A DNA stretch of 48,512 nt, taken from assembly GCA_024226455.1 (NCBI GenBank), contig JAAELR010000089.1, positions 1 to 48,512 of the forward strand, read 5' to 3'. A model generated the notes under the pieces. It was given only the letters and a program-made list of their open reading frames with translations, was not told the DNA's origin and did not search any database. Below are positions 28,672 through 38,201 of this stretch, piece by piece (position 1 is the first letter of the stretch; the number at the start of each line of letters is the position of its first letter). A program made the translations under genes and the position numbers. This DNA comes from Paracoccaceae bacterium. Lineage in GTDB: Bacteria > Pseudomonadota > Alphaproteobacteria > Rhodobacterales > Rhodobacteraceae.

Positions 28672-29507
28672 GCGATGACGCGCTGAACCGCATCGCGGCG
28701 GCGCTGGAGCGGATGGCGCCGGCACCGGGAGCGGCGCCGGGTTTCACTGCGGCGCAAGCCTTTGTCTGGCATATTGACCCCGACCGGCTGGAACCCGTGA
28801 CAAAGGTTAACCGGGTCGAACTGCCGCTGCTGATCGGCATCGACCGGTCGCGCGATACGTTGCTGGCCAATACCGTGCAGTTTGCCCGCGGGCTGCCCGC
28901 CAACAACGCGCTGCTCTGGGGAGCGAGGGGCATGGGCAAATCGAGCCTGGTGAAGGCGGTGCATGCCGAGGTGCAGGCGCAGGGGCTGGATCTGAAAATC
29001 GTCGAAGTGCAGCGCGAGGATCTGCCCAGCATCGGCAGGCTGCTGAACATCCTGCGCGCCAGCAAGGCGCGGTTCGTGCTGTTTTGCGACGATCTGAGTT
29101 TCAGCCATGACGACCAGCACTACAAATCTCTCAAGGCGGTGCTGGATGGTGGCATAGAGGGGCGGCCCGAAAACGTGGTGTTTTACGCCACCTCGAACCG
29201 GCGCCACCTGATGCCGCGGGACATGATCGAGAACGAGCGCGGCAGCGCCATCAATCCCAGCGAGGCGACCGAAGAAAAAGTGTCACTTTCTGACCGGTTC
29301 GGGCTGTGGCTGGGGTTCCATCCCTGCAGCCAGGACGAATATCTCGACATGATCCGCGGCTATTGCGCTGCCTATGGCGTCGGGATCGACGAGGAAACGC
29401 TTTGGGCCGAGGCGATCGAATGGCAAGCCACGCGGGGCGCCCGTTCGGGACGGGTGGCCTGGCAGTATTTTACCGATCTGGCGGGGCGGCGCGGGGTGCG
29501 GCTTTAA
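28668..29507 (+). CDS. DUF815-family P-loop ATPase
   Basis: 279 residues. Walker A is GARGMGKSS (residues 85-93) and Walker B is [10 protein letters not shown]. An Asn/Arg-rich sensor-like block ([16 protein letters not shown]) follows, all characteristic of the AAA-like DUF815 family. Biological role is unknown. The start is TTG overlapping the tatC stop, with no nearer ATG that keeps the conserved region. In related genomes, as I recall, it lies near tat, surE and sec genes, so its position here is conserved in part. Confidence 0.88.
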   Translation: MSDDALNRIAAALERMAPAPGAAPGFTAAQAFVWHIDPDRLEPVTKVNRVELPLLIGIDRSRDTLLANTVQFARGLPANNALLWGARGMGKSSLVKAVHAEVQAQGLDLKIVEVQREDLPSIGRLLNILRASKARFVLFCDDLSFSHDDQHYKSLKAVLDGGIEGRPENVVFYATSNRRHLMPRDMIENERGSAINPSEATEEKVSLSDRFGLWLGFHPCSQDEYLDMIRGYCAAYGVGIDEETLWAEAIEWQATRGARSGRVAWQYFTDLAGRRGVRL

Positions 29508-29621
29508 GCAGTCTGGGCCGCTGACCGCCACCTCGGTTGCGTTGCGTGGCGCTTCGCAGTAAGCTCGCCTCATCTTCCCGGTTGGATTTTGACCGGGAGC
29601 TTGTTGCGATTGGAGACAGAC

Positions 29622-30170
29622 ATGCTGAAACCTCTTTCCGCTGTCATCACCGCATTCGTGCTGACTTCCAGCGCCGGGCACGCGCTGGAGGTCCGGGATG
29701 GCAACGTGATCCTGCACGAAGTGGTGTATGATACGACGCTGGCCTTCGAAGCGGAGAAATGGCCCAACGATGCACATGGTGTGATCATGATGGTCGAGGG
29801 TCCGGGCGACTACTCGGCGATGGAGGAGTTTGGCAGCAAGGTGCCAAGCATGTCGTTAAAAAAGTACGGCGATCTCAAGAATGGGTACTATGATTACCTG
29901 ATCACCGGTGGCACCAGCGAAAAGATCAGGACCCCCGAGACCTTCAACAATGGCCGCGAGGAAAAGACCGAGTTCAAGAACGGCACCTTCAGCCTTTCGG
30001 GCCGCGTTCTGGTCAGCCGCGGGAAGATCGTCTCGTTTGAACAGGGTGAGGAAAAGGGCAGCGAAGAAACTAAGCCGGGGGAAGAGGTCGACGACGGCGA
30101 TGAGGGCACCAAGCCCGTTAGGCGGCAGCCGCGCGACGAAAAACCCTCGGATGATGGCGACAAGGGATAG
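29622..30170 (+). CDS. Exported protein with acidic, Pro/Lys-rich tail
   Basis: 182 residues. It has a clear signal peptide (hydrophobic residues 7-19, cleavage after GHA) and a ribosome site TGGAGA before the ATG. The globular part (residues 20-130) has mixed alpha/beta sequence without Cys and no family I know. The tail from about residue 142 is rich in Glu, Asp, Lys and Pro and likely disordered. It lies alone between the DUF815 gene and the convergent RTX gene. Confidence 0.65.
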   Translation: MLKPLSAVITAFVLTSSAGHALEVRDGNVILHEVVYDTTLAFEAEKWPNDAHGVIMMVEGPGDYSAMEEFGSKVPSMSLKKYGDLKNGYYDYLITGGTSEKIRTPETFNNGREEKTEFKNGTFSLSGRVLVSRGKIVSFEQGEEKGSEETKPGEEVDDGDEGTKPVRRQPRDEKPSDDGDKG

Positions 30171-30222
30171 CACCCGCCATCACATCCGCCCCTGCCTTGG
30201 GTTTTGAACAACGTCCTTTTGG

Positions 30223-30253
30223 TGCCCGCGCCGCCGGGTGTGGCGCGGGGGCA
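30223..30253. terminator. Hairpin between convergent genes
   Basis: TGCCCGCGCC (30223-30232) pairs with GGCGCGGGGGCA (30242-30253) around a 9-base loop, with two extra G. It lies between the exported-protein gene (plus) and the RTX-Hint gene (minus). There is no T tract on either strand, so it may be a weak or Rho-assisted end. Confidence 0.35.
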
Positions 30254-30270
30254 GATCGTTGCGCCCCCGA

Positions 30271-32784
30271 TCAGGCGACCAGCCGCAGGTCGGCTGATTT
30301 CTGCACCGCGTGTTTTGACCGGCGCAGGTCGATGTCGTTCAGCGCCTCGCGACGTTTCAAGAAACGCCGGGCCGGCGGGCCATAGACCTCTTCCACCGGT
30401 TTCTCGCCAAGGCCGGGCAGCAGGTTCTGCAGTTCTTCAACCACGGGCTCGGGGAACATCTGCAGCGCGCAGGGGCCGGGGTAGAAGCTTTCGGTCGGGG
30501 CGCCGTTGGCAAACAGGATCTGGTGGCTCTCGAACATCAGGTGAATGTAGGTGACGCGTTTCTTGCCGTTTGCAATGCGGACGGGTCCGGCGGCCTCTGC
30601 CAGGTGCTTGGCGCGCACCAGAACCTCTTCGCCGCTCCATTGCTGTGTGTCCAGCATCACCCCGTGCAGCGGCGAGACGCAGAGCGGGGCGTAGTTGCCG
30701 CAGACACCCTCTGGGATGATGACCGGTTTCAGATCGGGATTGACCGCCAGATCGACCTTGCCCAGTCGCCGCGAGCCGATCCAGGTGATCGGCTGGGCGC
30801 CGCTGTCGCGGGTCATGATGCGGTCGCCGGCTTTTAGTTCTTCGACCGGCACGTCGCCGCGTTCGGTGCGGATCAAGGTGCCTTCGGTGAAACAGGGGAT
30901 GCCTGCAGCTTTCAGCAACTGCGCGCCGGTGACCTCGGCGGGCGCCACGCCCAGCAGCAGCAGTGTTTCTCCGTTGGGGAATGACAGCAGCGCGTTGCCG
31001 GACCCGTCATCAGTGACCACCACATCCCCGACATCAACCGGGTTGCCGCCGGCATCGGTCAGCGACGAGACGTCGATCTGGTCGTTATAGGACCCGTTGC
31101 CGTCATCGTCGCCAGTGTCGAAATCGGTGACAACGTCGGAGCCCGAGCCGTCGGCCAACACGAAAACGTCGTCGCCGTCGCCGCCGGTCATGGTGTCGGC
31201 GCCGGTGCCGCCAGTGATTGTGTCCTCGCCAGTGCCGCCGTCGATCACGTCGTCGCCAATGCCGCCGTCAATCACATCGTTGGTGCCGACCGGGGCGGAG
31301 ATGGTTTCGAAATAGACCTCGGTGACACTTACTGCCTGGGTGCCGCTGTCGGCGTTCTCGTAGACGATCACGATCTGCGCAACTGGCCCGGCGATCTCGA
31401 CCAGGACAGAGCCGTTGGCGTCCTGGGGATTGTCAAGTGCCGCGCCCGCGGTGATGGTGTTGCCACTGGTGCTGTCGTCGCCCTCGGCGGTCAGCGTCAC
31501 CGCAACGGGGTTGCCGGCCTCGTCATACGCATAGACGTGCAAGACGTCCTGATGGTTGCCGGCGAACGTATCAACGTCATTGATACGGAACGAAACATTC
31601 TCGACCTCGTCCGATGCAGAGCTACCGGCGCCGGCGGCAAAGTCGATTGTCGTGGTCGAGGTGGCGCCATCGCCGTCGCCGTAAAGGTAAAGCGCGGAAT
31701 TCGGGTCGAAATCCTCGCCGGCCTCGACATACTGCGTGTCGGTGGATTCGACCAGAAAGGTCGGGTTGTTGTTGCCGTCGTCGGTGAAGGAGACGGAAAC
31801 CTCCATCTCGCCGGTGGTCTGGGTGAAGCCGGCGGCGATACTTGTGCCGTCCGGTCCGACGGCCCCCCAGTCGAGGAATTCGGTGGTGCCCGAACTGCCG
31901 CCGTCTCCCTCGATGGTGTCGTCGCCGTTGCCGCCGTCGATCGTGTCGTTGCCGAGACCGCCGAAAATGGCATCATGGCCAGCATCGCCGTCGATGCTGT
32001 CGTCACCCTCGCCACCGTCCAGGTTGTCGCCGCCGCCGCCGCCGGCGATGGTGTCGGACCCGCTACCTCCCTCAATCGTGTCGCGCCCGCGCCCGCGGCC
32101 GCCGAACAGCGAGTCGTCGCCCTGGCCCCCCAGGATCGAGTCGTGGCCAGCGCCGCCATCGACCGTGTCGTCGCCGAGCCCGGCATCGACCGTGTCGTCA
32201 CCGCCTCGTGCCTCGATAGTGTTGTCGTTGCCGTCGGTTCCGCCGGCAAAGCCGTCATCGACCTGATCGTTCTGCGGGTCGCCCGCATAGGCGCCGTCGA
32301 TGTTGTCGTTGCCACGGGTACCGGTGACGATGTGGTCGGGGGCAACGAAATCGTCGAACGTCAGGGCGATGTCGCCGCTGGCGGCGTCGGCGTCCCCGTT
32401 GAAGGCAATCGTTTCATAGCTGCGACCCGCAACTAGTGGGATCTCGGAGACGGTGTAATAGCCCGCCGCGGCGCCGGTATCGACCTGAAAGTTGACGACC
32501 TCGAACACGTCGCCGGTGACGGTGTCGCGCAGGGTCCAGACTTCTTCGGCATCGACGGAAGAGCCGGTCGAGGTGACGCCGTTCAGGTCGACATCGGCGG
32601 TCGCTGTCTCGCCGCCGGCGCCGTCGTCGTCCAGCGTCAGGCCTTCGACCCCGGCTTCGTTGTCGGTGACGGTGGCCTTGCCCACCGCATCGGACGGGCC
32701 GGTCCAGGTGGCGGTGCCGCCGATCGTTTGGCTGAAGATAAGGAACGGGTCGGCGTCGTAGAATCTCAGGTCATGGGTGGGCAT
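30271..32784 (-). CDS. Large RTX calcium-binding protein with C-terminal Hint domain
   Basis: 837 residues, strongly acidic until the Hint domain. Blocks of GGxGxDxxx nonapeptides (roughly residues 155-300 and again 510-575) form calcium-binding beta-rolls; a beta-sandwich-like segment of about 200 residues separates them. A Hint_2 domain starts at Cys631 (CFTEGTLIRTERGDVPVEEL) with SPLHGVML and FESHQILFANG blocks, followed by an Arg/Lys-rich tail. No Sec signal is present; this architecture points to type I secretion, with calcium folding outside the cell and possible self-cleavage at the Hint domain. A GAGGTG ribosome site precedes the ATG. Confidence 0.9.
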   Translation of the reverse strand: MPTHDLRFYDADPFLIFSQTIGGTATWTGPSDAVGKATVTDNEAGVEGLTLDDDGAGGETATADVDLNGVTSTGSSVDAEEVWTLRDTVTGDVFEVVNFQVDTGAAAGYYTVSEIPLVAGRSYETIAFNGDADAASGDIALTFDDFVAPDHIVTGTRGNDNIDGAYAGDPQNDQVDDGFAGGTDGNDNTIEARGGDDTVDAGLGDDTVDGGAGHDSILGGQGDDSLFGGRGRGRDTIEGGSGSDTIAGGGGGDNLDGGEGDDSIDGDAGHDAIFGGLGNDTIDGGNGDDTIEGDGGSSGTTEFLDWGAVGPDGTSIAAGFTQTTGEMEVSVSFTDDGNNNPTFLVESTDTQYVEAGEDFDPNSALYLYGDGDGATSTTTIDFAAGAGSSASDEVENVSFRINDVDTFAGNHQDVLHVYAYDEAGNPVAVTLTAEGDDSTSGNTITAGAALDNPQDANGSVLVEIAGPVAQIVIVYENADSGTQAVSVTEVYFETISAPVGTNDVIDGGIGDDVIDGGTGEDTITGGTGADTMTGGDGDDVFVLADGSGSDVVTDFDTGDDDGNGSYNDQIDVSSLTDAGGNPVDVGDVVVTDDGSGNALLSFPNGETLLLLGVAPAEVTGAQLLKAAGIPCFTEGTLIRTERGDVPVEELKAGDRIMTRDSGAQPITWIGSRRLGKVDLAVNPDLKPVIIPEGVCGNYAPLCVSPLHGVMLDTQQWSGEEVLVRAKHLAEAAGPVRIANGKKRVTYIHLMFESHQILFANGAPTESFYPGPCALQMFPEPVVEELQNLLPGLGEKPVEEVYGPPARRFLKRREALNDIDLRRSKHAVQKSADLRLVA

Positions 32785-32908
32785 TGCGCACCTCGACCGT
32801 CAGGGTCGTGCGCCACACGACATCGAGCCAAACCGTCATGCGCATGTGTCCCGAAGCCATCGGAGCGCGCGCCGGGGCCATTTTTCTTGGGATTTGCAGG
32901 TACACCAT
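32771..32908 (-). CDS. Possible 45-residue protein overlapping the RTX-Hint start
   Basis: An ATG with GAGGG about seven bases upstream opens a frame that overlaps the first 14 bases of the RTX gene. The product is basic, Met-rich at first and ends in a beta-type stretch (VWLDVVWRTTLTVEVRN). Tight overlap suggests translational coupling, but length and composition alone cannot prove it. It could be just the leader of the RTX mRNA. Confidence 0.3.
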   Translation of the reverse strand: MVYLQIPRKMAPARAPMASGHMRMTVWLDVVWRTTLTVEVRNAHP

Positions 32909-33300
32909 CAGTTTGCCCTCACTGTTTCCATTGATTGTTTTGCAGGTGGAAACGGTCGAGCCAGTGGTGAGTTTTAGACCTTTTTTAGAAGAATTTTGCG
33001 GGAATTGCCGACAATTTACCGGATTGGCCGCAATTCGGCCAAGGTTGGCGAAATTGTTCGGGGTGATGGCGGGGTTCCGTTTCCGGCGCAGAAACAGTGA
33101 CACGCGAAATGTGGCCGCTGCGCGGCAGTCGTCATGTGGTGGCCGTCGCCGGATTGGAAACAGTGGCGGGACTACCCGGGCTGATGTGGGAGTTGGGTCT
33201 TGTCACCACCGACCACGCCCCGGCCACGATGGTGCGGCGGGCCTGGCGGGGCTGGCGGTTCTTTGTCGAGGGATCAGCGGCCCGGTTGAGCCGGCGGGTT
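32909..33300. other. Intergenic region between nlpD and the RTX gene
   Basis: 392 bases with no confident gene. The part 32909-33100 is richer in A/T, with a GGCCG/CGGCC inverted repeat near 33028-33042, and should hold the RTX promoter (minus strand). The part 33100-33300 is GC-rich and follows nlpD. A plus-strand frame from 33097 runs antisense through nlpD and looks like a shadow. Confidence 0.4.
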
Positions 33301-34449
33301 TCAGTTCAGGTAGGGCATCGGATCGACGCTTTCGGGGCCGTTGCGGACCTCGAAATGCACAAAGCTGGGCGAGCCGGGCTGCACCTTGGCCACGGTCTGG
33401 CCGCGGCTGACCTTGTCGCCTTTCGCAACGGTGATACCGTCGATATTGCCATAGACCGTCAGCAGATTGTTGGCGTGGCGAATGACCAGGATCTGGATAC
33501 CCTCGGTGGTCTTCAGGATGGCGCCGATGGTCCCGTCGCCGGCGGCCCTGACAGGTTGGCCCGCGCTGGCGGCGATGTCGATGCCGTCGGACGCGTCGCG
33601 TTCATAGCCGCGGATGATGGCACCGTCATAGGGCATGGCAAAGCGCGGCGTTCCCGAGGCTTCGGTGCGCTCCTGGCCGAGGTTCGGCGAGGGCGGTAGC
33701 GGTGTCGTGGCCACGGGCTCTTCTTCCGGCAGTGCGGTCCGGGCGCTGGGAGGTTCGGGGGTCGGGCTTCCCTCGCCGGGCAGCGTCACCGCGGGTTCGC
33801 GACTGCCTGACGGCTGGCCTGCGACGGGGATCAGCAAGTACTGCCCCTCGCGCACGGTCAGGTCCGGGCCTAGCCCGTTCCAGTCGGCCAGCGAGCGCAC
33901 CGAGACCCGGTAGAGCCGCGAGATCGAATAGGCGGTCTCGCCGCGCGACACCTTGTGCCTGATCGGTTCGACCCCGGTCTGCACCGGCGCCGGGCGGCCG
34001 TTACTGCCGCTAGGCACGCGCTCGGTGTCGGCGCGGTCAAGGGCGTTGCCGGCCAGCGAGGTGATGTCGATTTCGCCGGTGCCGGTGCCCGGCGCAGAGC
34101 CGTCCAGCCGGCCGGGCAGGGCCACGACCTCGCCATCGCGCAAAACGGCGTGCTTCTCGATGCCGTTATAGCGCGCCAGCTGATCGGCATCGAGCCCGGC
34201 CCGGGCGGCGACATCGGCCACCGTATCGCCGCGCTTGGCAATGGCGACCTGGAAGCTGGGATAGGTGATGATGCCCCGGTCATCGGGATCGGGACGGGTT
34301 CCGATCGGTTGCCGTGCCGCGTCGCTTGTATCAAATCCATTGCCCGAACTGCGAAAGTCCAGGTCGATGCCCTCGCTGCACGCGGTTAGCGCCAGAAGGC
34401 TGACACCCAGCGTCAGGCCATGGGTCAGGGTTCGGCGGATTTCTGCCAT
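33301..34449 (-). CDS. nlpD: NlpD-like lipoprotein: two LysM domains and degenerate M23 peptidase domain
   Basis: 382 residues. The signal peptide ends in the lipobox LTAC (Cys24). Two LysM domains follow: a divergent one (about residues 67-112) and a clear one (RHKVSRGETAYSISRLY, about 164-210). After a Pro-rich linker comes an M23 domain (about 270-382). The zinc ligands of active M23 enzymes are missing: DGIDIAA replaces the HxxxD site and VYGNID stands where HxH is expected, though HFEVR is kept. That matches NlpD/EnvC proteins, which activate cell-wall amidases and do not cut peptidoglycan. It is third in surE-pcm-nlpD. Confidence 0.88.
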   Translation of the reverse strand: MAEIRRTLTHGLTLGVSLLALTACSEGIDLDFRSSGNGFDTSDAARQPIGTRPDPDDRGIITYPSFQVAIAKRGDTVADVAARAGLDADQLARYNGIEKHAVLRDGEVVALPGRLDGSAPGTGTGEIDITSLAGNALDRADTERVPSGSNGRPAPVQTGVEPIRHKVSRGETAYSISRLYRVSVRSLADWNGLGPDLTVREGQYLLIPVAGQPSGSREPAVTLPGEGSPTPEPPSARTALPEEEPVATTPLPPSPNLGQERTEASGTPRFAMPYDGAIIRGYERDASDGIDIAASAGQPVRAAGDGTIGAILKTTEGIQILVIRHANNLLTVYGNIDGITVAKGDKVSRGQTVAKVQPGSPSFVHFEVRNGPESVDPMPYLN

Positions 34450-34513
34450 CGCTCGTCCTCGTATTCGGTCCCGGTATGTCCCGGGGCTCTTTTTCTTCTA
34501 CCTACACGTCTTC

Positions 34514-35152
34514 TCAATCCTGCCCGAGCCCCTCTATCAGGGGCACGAAACGCACCGGGCGAAGCTCTTCATAGTCAAAGCCATCCTCGCCGCGCGTCAC
34601 CTTTATCAGGGTCTGCACGGCGTCCGACTGCCCCACCGGCACCACCATGATACCGCCTTGACGAAGCTGCGCCAAGAGCGGACCTGGCGGGTCCTCTGCA
34701 GCGGCGGTCACGAGGATGCGATCAAAGGGCGCCTGGTCGGGCAGGCCAAAGCTGCCGTCGCCGGTAATCGCGGTGATATTGGTCAGATCCAGCCGCTCGA
34801 AGATTACGCGCGCCTCGCGCACCAGGCGGCGGTGGCGGTCGACGGTATAGATCCGGCGCGCCAGCTGGCTGAGGATCGCCGCCTGATAGCCCGACCCGGT
34901 GCCGACCTCGAGCACCTTGTCGCGCGGGCGAATACTCAGCGCCTGGGTCATCAGTCCGACGATAGAGGGCTGGCTGATGGTCTGGCCGCAGGCGATGGGC
35001 AGCGGCATGTCCTCGTAGGCGCGGCCGGTAAAGATGCCGCGCATGAACGCGCCGCGGTCGATGGTCTCCATCGCGGTAAGTGTGCGGGTATCGGTCACGC
35101 CCATGGAGCGCAGCGCAAACAGGAACTGCATCTTGCGCTCTGCATCCATCAT
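34514..35152 (-). CDS. pcm: Protein-L-isoaspartate O-methyltransferase
   Basis: 212 residues. It repairs isoaspartyl damage in proteins by SAM-dependent methylation. Motifs are visible: the substrate segment [21 protein letters not shown], the SAM loop [15 protein letters not shown], and [11 protein letters not shown]. It starts four bases after surE, with GGAG at the correct spacing; two adjacent ATGs (35152 and 35149) are possible starts. nlpD follows after 64 bases. Confidence 0.95.
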   Translation of the reverse strand: MMDAERKMQFLFALRSMGVTDTRTLTAMETIDRGAFMRGIFTGRAYEDMPLPIACGQTISQPSIVGLMTQALSIRPRDKVLEVGTGSGYQAAILSQLARRIYTVDRHRRLVREARVIFERLDLTNITAITGDGSFGLPDQAPFDRILVTAAAEDPPGPLLAQLRQGGIMVVPVGQSDAVQTLIKVTRGEDGFDYEELRPVRFVPLIEGLGQD

Positions 35153-35156
35153 CGGC

Positions 35157-35945
35157 TTACTCCACCGCTGCCTTTAGGCAGGCCAGCGCATCATGCGCCG
35201 TCAGGTCGCAGCGCATCGGGGTGACCGATATGTAGCCTTCAAGATTGGCGTGGGCATCGGTGCCCGCGGCGGTCGGAGCGTGCTGGGGTCCGCCTTTCAG
35301 CCACAGAAACTTGCGGCCCGTGGGCGAGGGGTGCGGCTCGGCGCTGAACACCGTGTCGGGGCGGCGGCCCTGGGCGCTGACACGCACGCCTTTGACATCT
35401 GCGGCGGGAACCGGCGGGAAGTTGACGTTGAAAAAGGTCGAATAGGCCGCGCCCGCGCCCCAGTCGGCCTTGTCCAGCAGGTTTCGGACCAGTTTGGCGC
35501 CATGGGCGGCGGCGGCCTCGAAAGGGTCGTCGATGCGGAAATTGTCGGGGCCGAAATACTGGCTGAGCGCCACCGCCCGCACGCCCTGCAGCGCGGCCTC
35601 AATCGCCGCTCCCAGGGTGCCGGAGTAAAACGCGTTCTCGGCGGAATTGTTGCCGCGGTTCACACCAGACAGCACAAGGTCGGGGCGGGTCTCTGCCATC
35701 ACGTCATAGATGCCGGCCAGAACGCAATCGGCGGGCGAGCCTTCGGCGGCATGGCGGCGCGGGCTCAGTTCGGCGACCATGAACGGATGCGTATAGCTGA
35801 TGCAGTGGCCGACGCCGGACTGTTCAAAGGCGGGGGCGACGGTCCAGACCTCTCCGCCCGGCCCGGCGACATCTTCGGCGATGCGGTTCAACACCTCCAG
35901 CCCCGGAGCGTTGATACCGTCGTCATTGGTGATGAGAATGCGCAT
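35157..35945 (-). CDS. surE: 5'-nucleotidase SurE
   Basis: 262 residues. It is a metal-dependent survival-protein phosphatase acting on nucleoside monophosphates. The N terminus [10 protein letters not shown] carries the catalytic Asp8-Asp9; SGVGHCIS and SGVNRGNN supply the other metal and phosphate ligands. I chose the start at 35945 ([10 protein letters not shown]), with GGGGGCAG upstream; an extended frame to 36020 adds 25 unlikely residues. It is the first gene of surE-pcm-nlpD. Confidence 0.95.
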   Translation of the reverse strand: MRILITNDDGINAPGLEVLNRIAEDVAGPGGEVWTVAPAFEQSGVGHCISYTHPFMVAELSPRRHAAEGSPADCVLAGIYDVMAETRPDLVLSGVNRGNNSAENAFYSGTLGAAIEAALQGVRAVALSQYFGPDNFRIDDPFEAAAAHGAKLVRNLLDKADWGAGAAYSTFFNVNFPPVPAADVKGVRVSAQGRRPDTVFSAEPHPSPTGRKFLWLKGGPQHAPTAAGTDAHANLEGYISVTPMRCDLTAHDALACLKAAVE

Positions 35946-36054
35946 GGCTGCCCCCGTGCCCTTCGTTCGTTCGCTTCTCATTAGAGCAAGACGGCGGGCG
36001 ATGGAATCGCTCAGTTGCACAGGGTCTCAGGTTTTGCCCGCAGCGCGGCCCGCG

Positions 36055-37389
36055 TCAGATCCGGCCAAGATACATGCGGTATTCCACCGGCGTGATCGGC
36101 GCGGTCAGTTTTTCGATCTCGTCGTATTTAATGGTGGAATAGACGCCGTGCAGCCGCTCTCCCAGCAGGTCGCGGGCGAATTGCGCGCCGGTGAAGCGGT
36201 CGACCGCGTCGCGCCAGTCATGGCTCAGCGGATCGGCGCGGGTCGCGCCGGGATCGTCGAGCGGCAAAGGAAGGCCAGGCTTCGTGTCGAGCCCGTGCAG
36301 GATGCCGCCCAGGATTGCCGCCACGGCAAGATAGGGGTTCACGTCGGCACCGCAGATCCGGTGCTCCAGCCGCGCACCGGGGCCACTGGTTTCCGGCAGA
36401 CGCACCGCGGCGCCGCGGTGGTCGAACCCCCAGTCGGGCCGGTTCGGCGAGAAGCTGCCCGGGCCGAAACGCCGAAAACTGTTGAGATGCGGCGCAAAGA
36501 TCGCCTGCGCTTCGGCCATGGTATCGACAAGCCCGGCCACCGCGTGTTGCAGCGGTTCGGCCACGCCCTTTTCGGCGGCAAAGATGTTGCCGCTCACATC
36601 GTTGAGGCTGACATGCACATGCATGCCGTTGCCCGGGTGGTCGGCATAGGGTTTGGCCATGAAGGTGGCTTCCATGCCGTGCCGCCGCGTCACCCCGCGC
36701 ACCAGCCGGCGGAACAGGATGCCGGTGTCGCAAGCGGTGAGCACGTCGTCGGTGTGGTGGAAATTGATCTCGTACTGGCCGGGGCCGTATTCGGCGATCA
36801 GCGTGTCGGTGGCCAACCCCTGTTGCCGGCTGGCGCGCTGGATATCGGCCAGGATCGCCTCGGTCCGGTCCAGCACCGCTAGTTCGTAATTCTGCGCCTC
36901 GGGGGCGAAGACCGGCGGGCGCGGCGCCTCGTGGGGATGTTCGCGGGGCAGGGTGATGTAGAACTCTAGCTCGGTCGCCAGCACCGGGGTCAGCCCGCGG
37001 CCGGTATAGTCCTGCAGCATCGCGGCCAGCAACTTGCGGGTCGAGAGGCCGTCGAATTCAGGCGCCGGGGCCTCTGCCTCGACCTGCACCTGTGCCACCT
37101 GGCCTTCGGCCCAGGGCACGGGGCGCAGGGTGCCGGGGATGGGGCGGATCACACCGTCGGGGTCGCCGACCACGGCGCCCAGCCCGGTTTCGACCAGTTC
37201 CTCGCCGATGATATTGGGTGCATAGGTCGAGATCGGCAGCCGCACCTGTCCCTTGTCGAGCTTGGCGGCGTCCTCGCCAGGCAGCCACTTGCCGCGCAGC
37301 ACCGCGTTGATATCGCAAAGCAGCAGCTCGATCCGGTCGGGCGCACCGTTGGCGGCCTCGAAGGCCGCGAATTCGTCATCAAAGCTCAA
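36055..37389 (-). CDS. puuA: Glutamine-synthetase-family ligase, probably gamma-glutamylpolyamine synthetase
   Basis: 444 residues of the GS fold: an N-terminal beta-grasp (LLCDINAVLRGKWLP), then catalytic blocks with the metal-binding ATELEFY, AEYGPGQYEINFHH, GNGMHVHVSL and the Arg-containing RLEHRICGADVNPYLAVAAILGG. It lacks the adenylylation-site Tyr region of GlnA. Together with the polyamine transporter genes immediately upstream, it is best read as the enzyme joining glutamate to putrescine or a related amine. The start is TTG at 37389, overlapping the potC-type stop (TTGA); upstream residues in the long frame are Arg/His junk. Exact amine specificity is inferred. Confidence 0.85.
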   Translation of the reverse strand: MSFDDEFAAFEAANGAPDRIELLLCDINAVLRGKWLPGEDAAKLDKGQVRLPISTYAPNIIGEELVETGLGAVVGDPDGVIRPIPGTLRPVPWAEGQVAQVQVEAEAPAPEFDGLSTRKLLAAMLQDYTGRGLTPVLATELEFYITLPREHPHEAPRPPVFAPEAQNYELAVLDRTEAILADIQRASRQQGLATDTLIAEYGPGQYEINFHHTDDVLTACDTGILFRRLVRGVTRRHGMEATFMAKPYADHPGNGMHVHVSLNDVSGNIFAAEKGVAEPLQHAVAGLVDTMAEAQAIFAPHLNSFRRFGPGSFSPNRPDWGFDHRGAAVRLPETSGPGARLEHRICGADVNPYLAVAAILGGILHGLDTKPGLPLPLDDPGATRADPLSHDWRDAVDRFTGAQFARDLLGERLHGVYSTIKYDEIEKLTAPITPVEYRMYLGRI

Positions 37390-38201
37390 TTCGCCACCGC
37401 CGCCTGTTCGTCGCGTTGCCGCTTGACCGCCGCCCGTTTGCTGACCAGCGAGGCGGTGATGACGCCGACGGTGACGATGCCGATCAGGATCGTGGAAAGA
37501 GCGTTGATCTCGGGGCTGACGCCGAGGCGGACGGCCGACCAAATTTTCATTGGAAGCGTGGTTGCCGAGGGGCCGGAGGCAAAGTTGGCGATCACCAGAT
37601 CATCGAGTGACAGGGTAAAAGCCAACAACCAGCCCGCAATAACTGCGGGTGCAATGATCGGTAAGGTGACCAGCCGGAACGCCGAAAGGGGCGAACAGCC
37701 AAGGTCGAGCGCGGCTTCTTCCAACGACCGGTCAAAGCTGACCAGCCGGGACGACACAACGACTGACACATAGCACATTGAGAAGGTTGTATGTGCCAGG
37801 ATTATGGTCAGGATGCCCCGGTCAAACCCGATGCCAATGAAGAGAAGCAAGAGTGACAAGCCGGTGATCACTTCCGGCATGACCAGTGGTGCGTAAATCA
37901 TGCCGGAAAAAAGCGTGCGGCCATGAAACCGCCCGCCGCGCACCAGTACATAGGCTGCCATTGTTCCAAGCACAGTAGCGATAGTCGAAGAGAAGGCCGC
38001 GACTTTCAACGTAACCCACGCCGCGTCGAGAAACGCCTCGTTCTGCACAAGTTCGCCATACCACTTGGTTGAGAACCCGCCCCAGACTGCGACATTGCGC
38101 CCGCCGTTGAAACTGTAGATGACCAACAAGGTGATAGGCAGGTAGAGAAATGCGAATCCGAGTGTGAGGCTCGTTGCGTTGAACCAGGTGAAGCGCCTCA
38201 T
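37386..38201 (-). CDS. potC: Polyamine ABC transporter permease (PotC/PotI type)
   Basis: 271 residues, six transmembrane helices. It is one of two channel subunits importing putrescine or spermidine. The EAA loop (EEAALDLGCSPLSAFRLVTLPIIAP) that contacts the ATPase is intact. The ATG overlaps the stop of the other permease by four bases (ATGA) and its own stop overlaps the ligase start. Base composition here (about 37.6-39 kb) is slightly more A/T-rich than the flanking genes. Confidence 0.93.
   Translation of the reverse strand: MRRFTWFNATSLTLGFAFLYLPITLLVIYSFNGGRNVAVWGGFSTKWYGELVQNEAFLDAAWVTLKVAAFSSTIATVLGTMAAYVLVRGGRFHGRTLFSGMIYAPLVMPEVITGLSLLLLFIGIGFDRGILTIILAHTTFSMCYVSVVVSSRLVSFDRSLEEAALDLGCSPLSAFRLVTLPIIAPAVIAGWLLAFTLSLDDLVIANFASGPSATTLPMKIWSAVRLGVSPEINALSTILIGIVTVGVITASLVSKRAAVKRQRDEQAAVAN

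Noticed and set aside
31900-32330. Regular short repeats suggesting a CRISPR array
   Set aside because: They encode GGxGxDxxx nonapeptides of an RTX protein in a continuous frame, with no spacer-like unique segments.
33097-33699. 200-residue plus-strand frame overlapping the end of nlpD
   Set aside because: About two thirds lie antisense to the M23 domain of nlpD, and the first third has no ribosome site or family.
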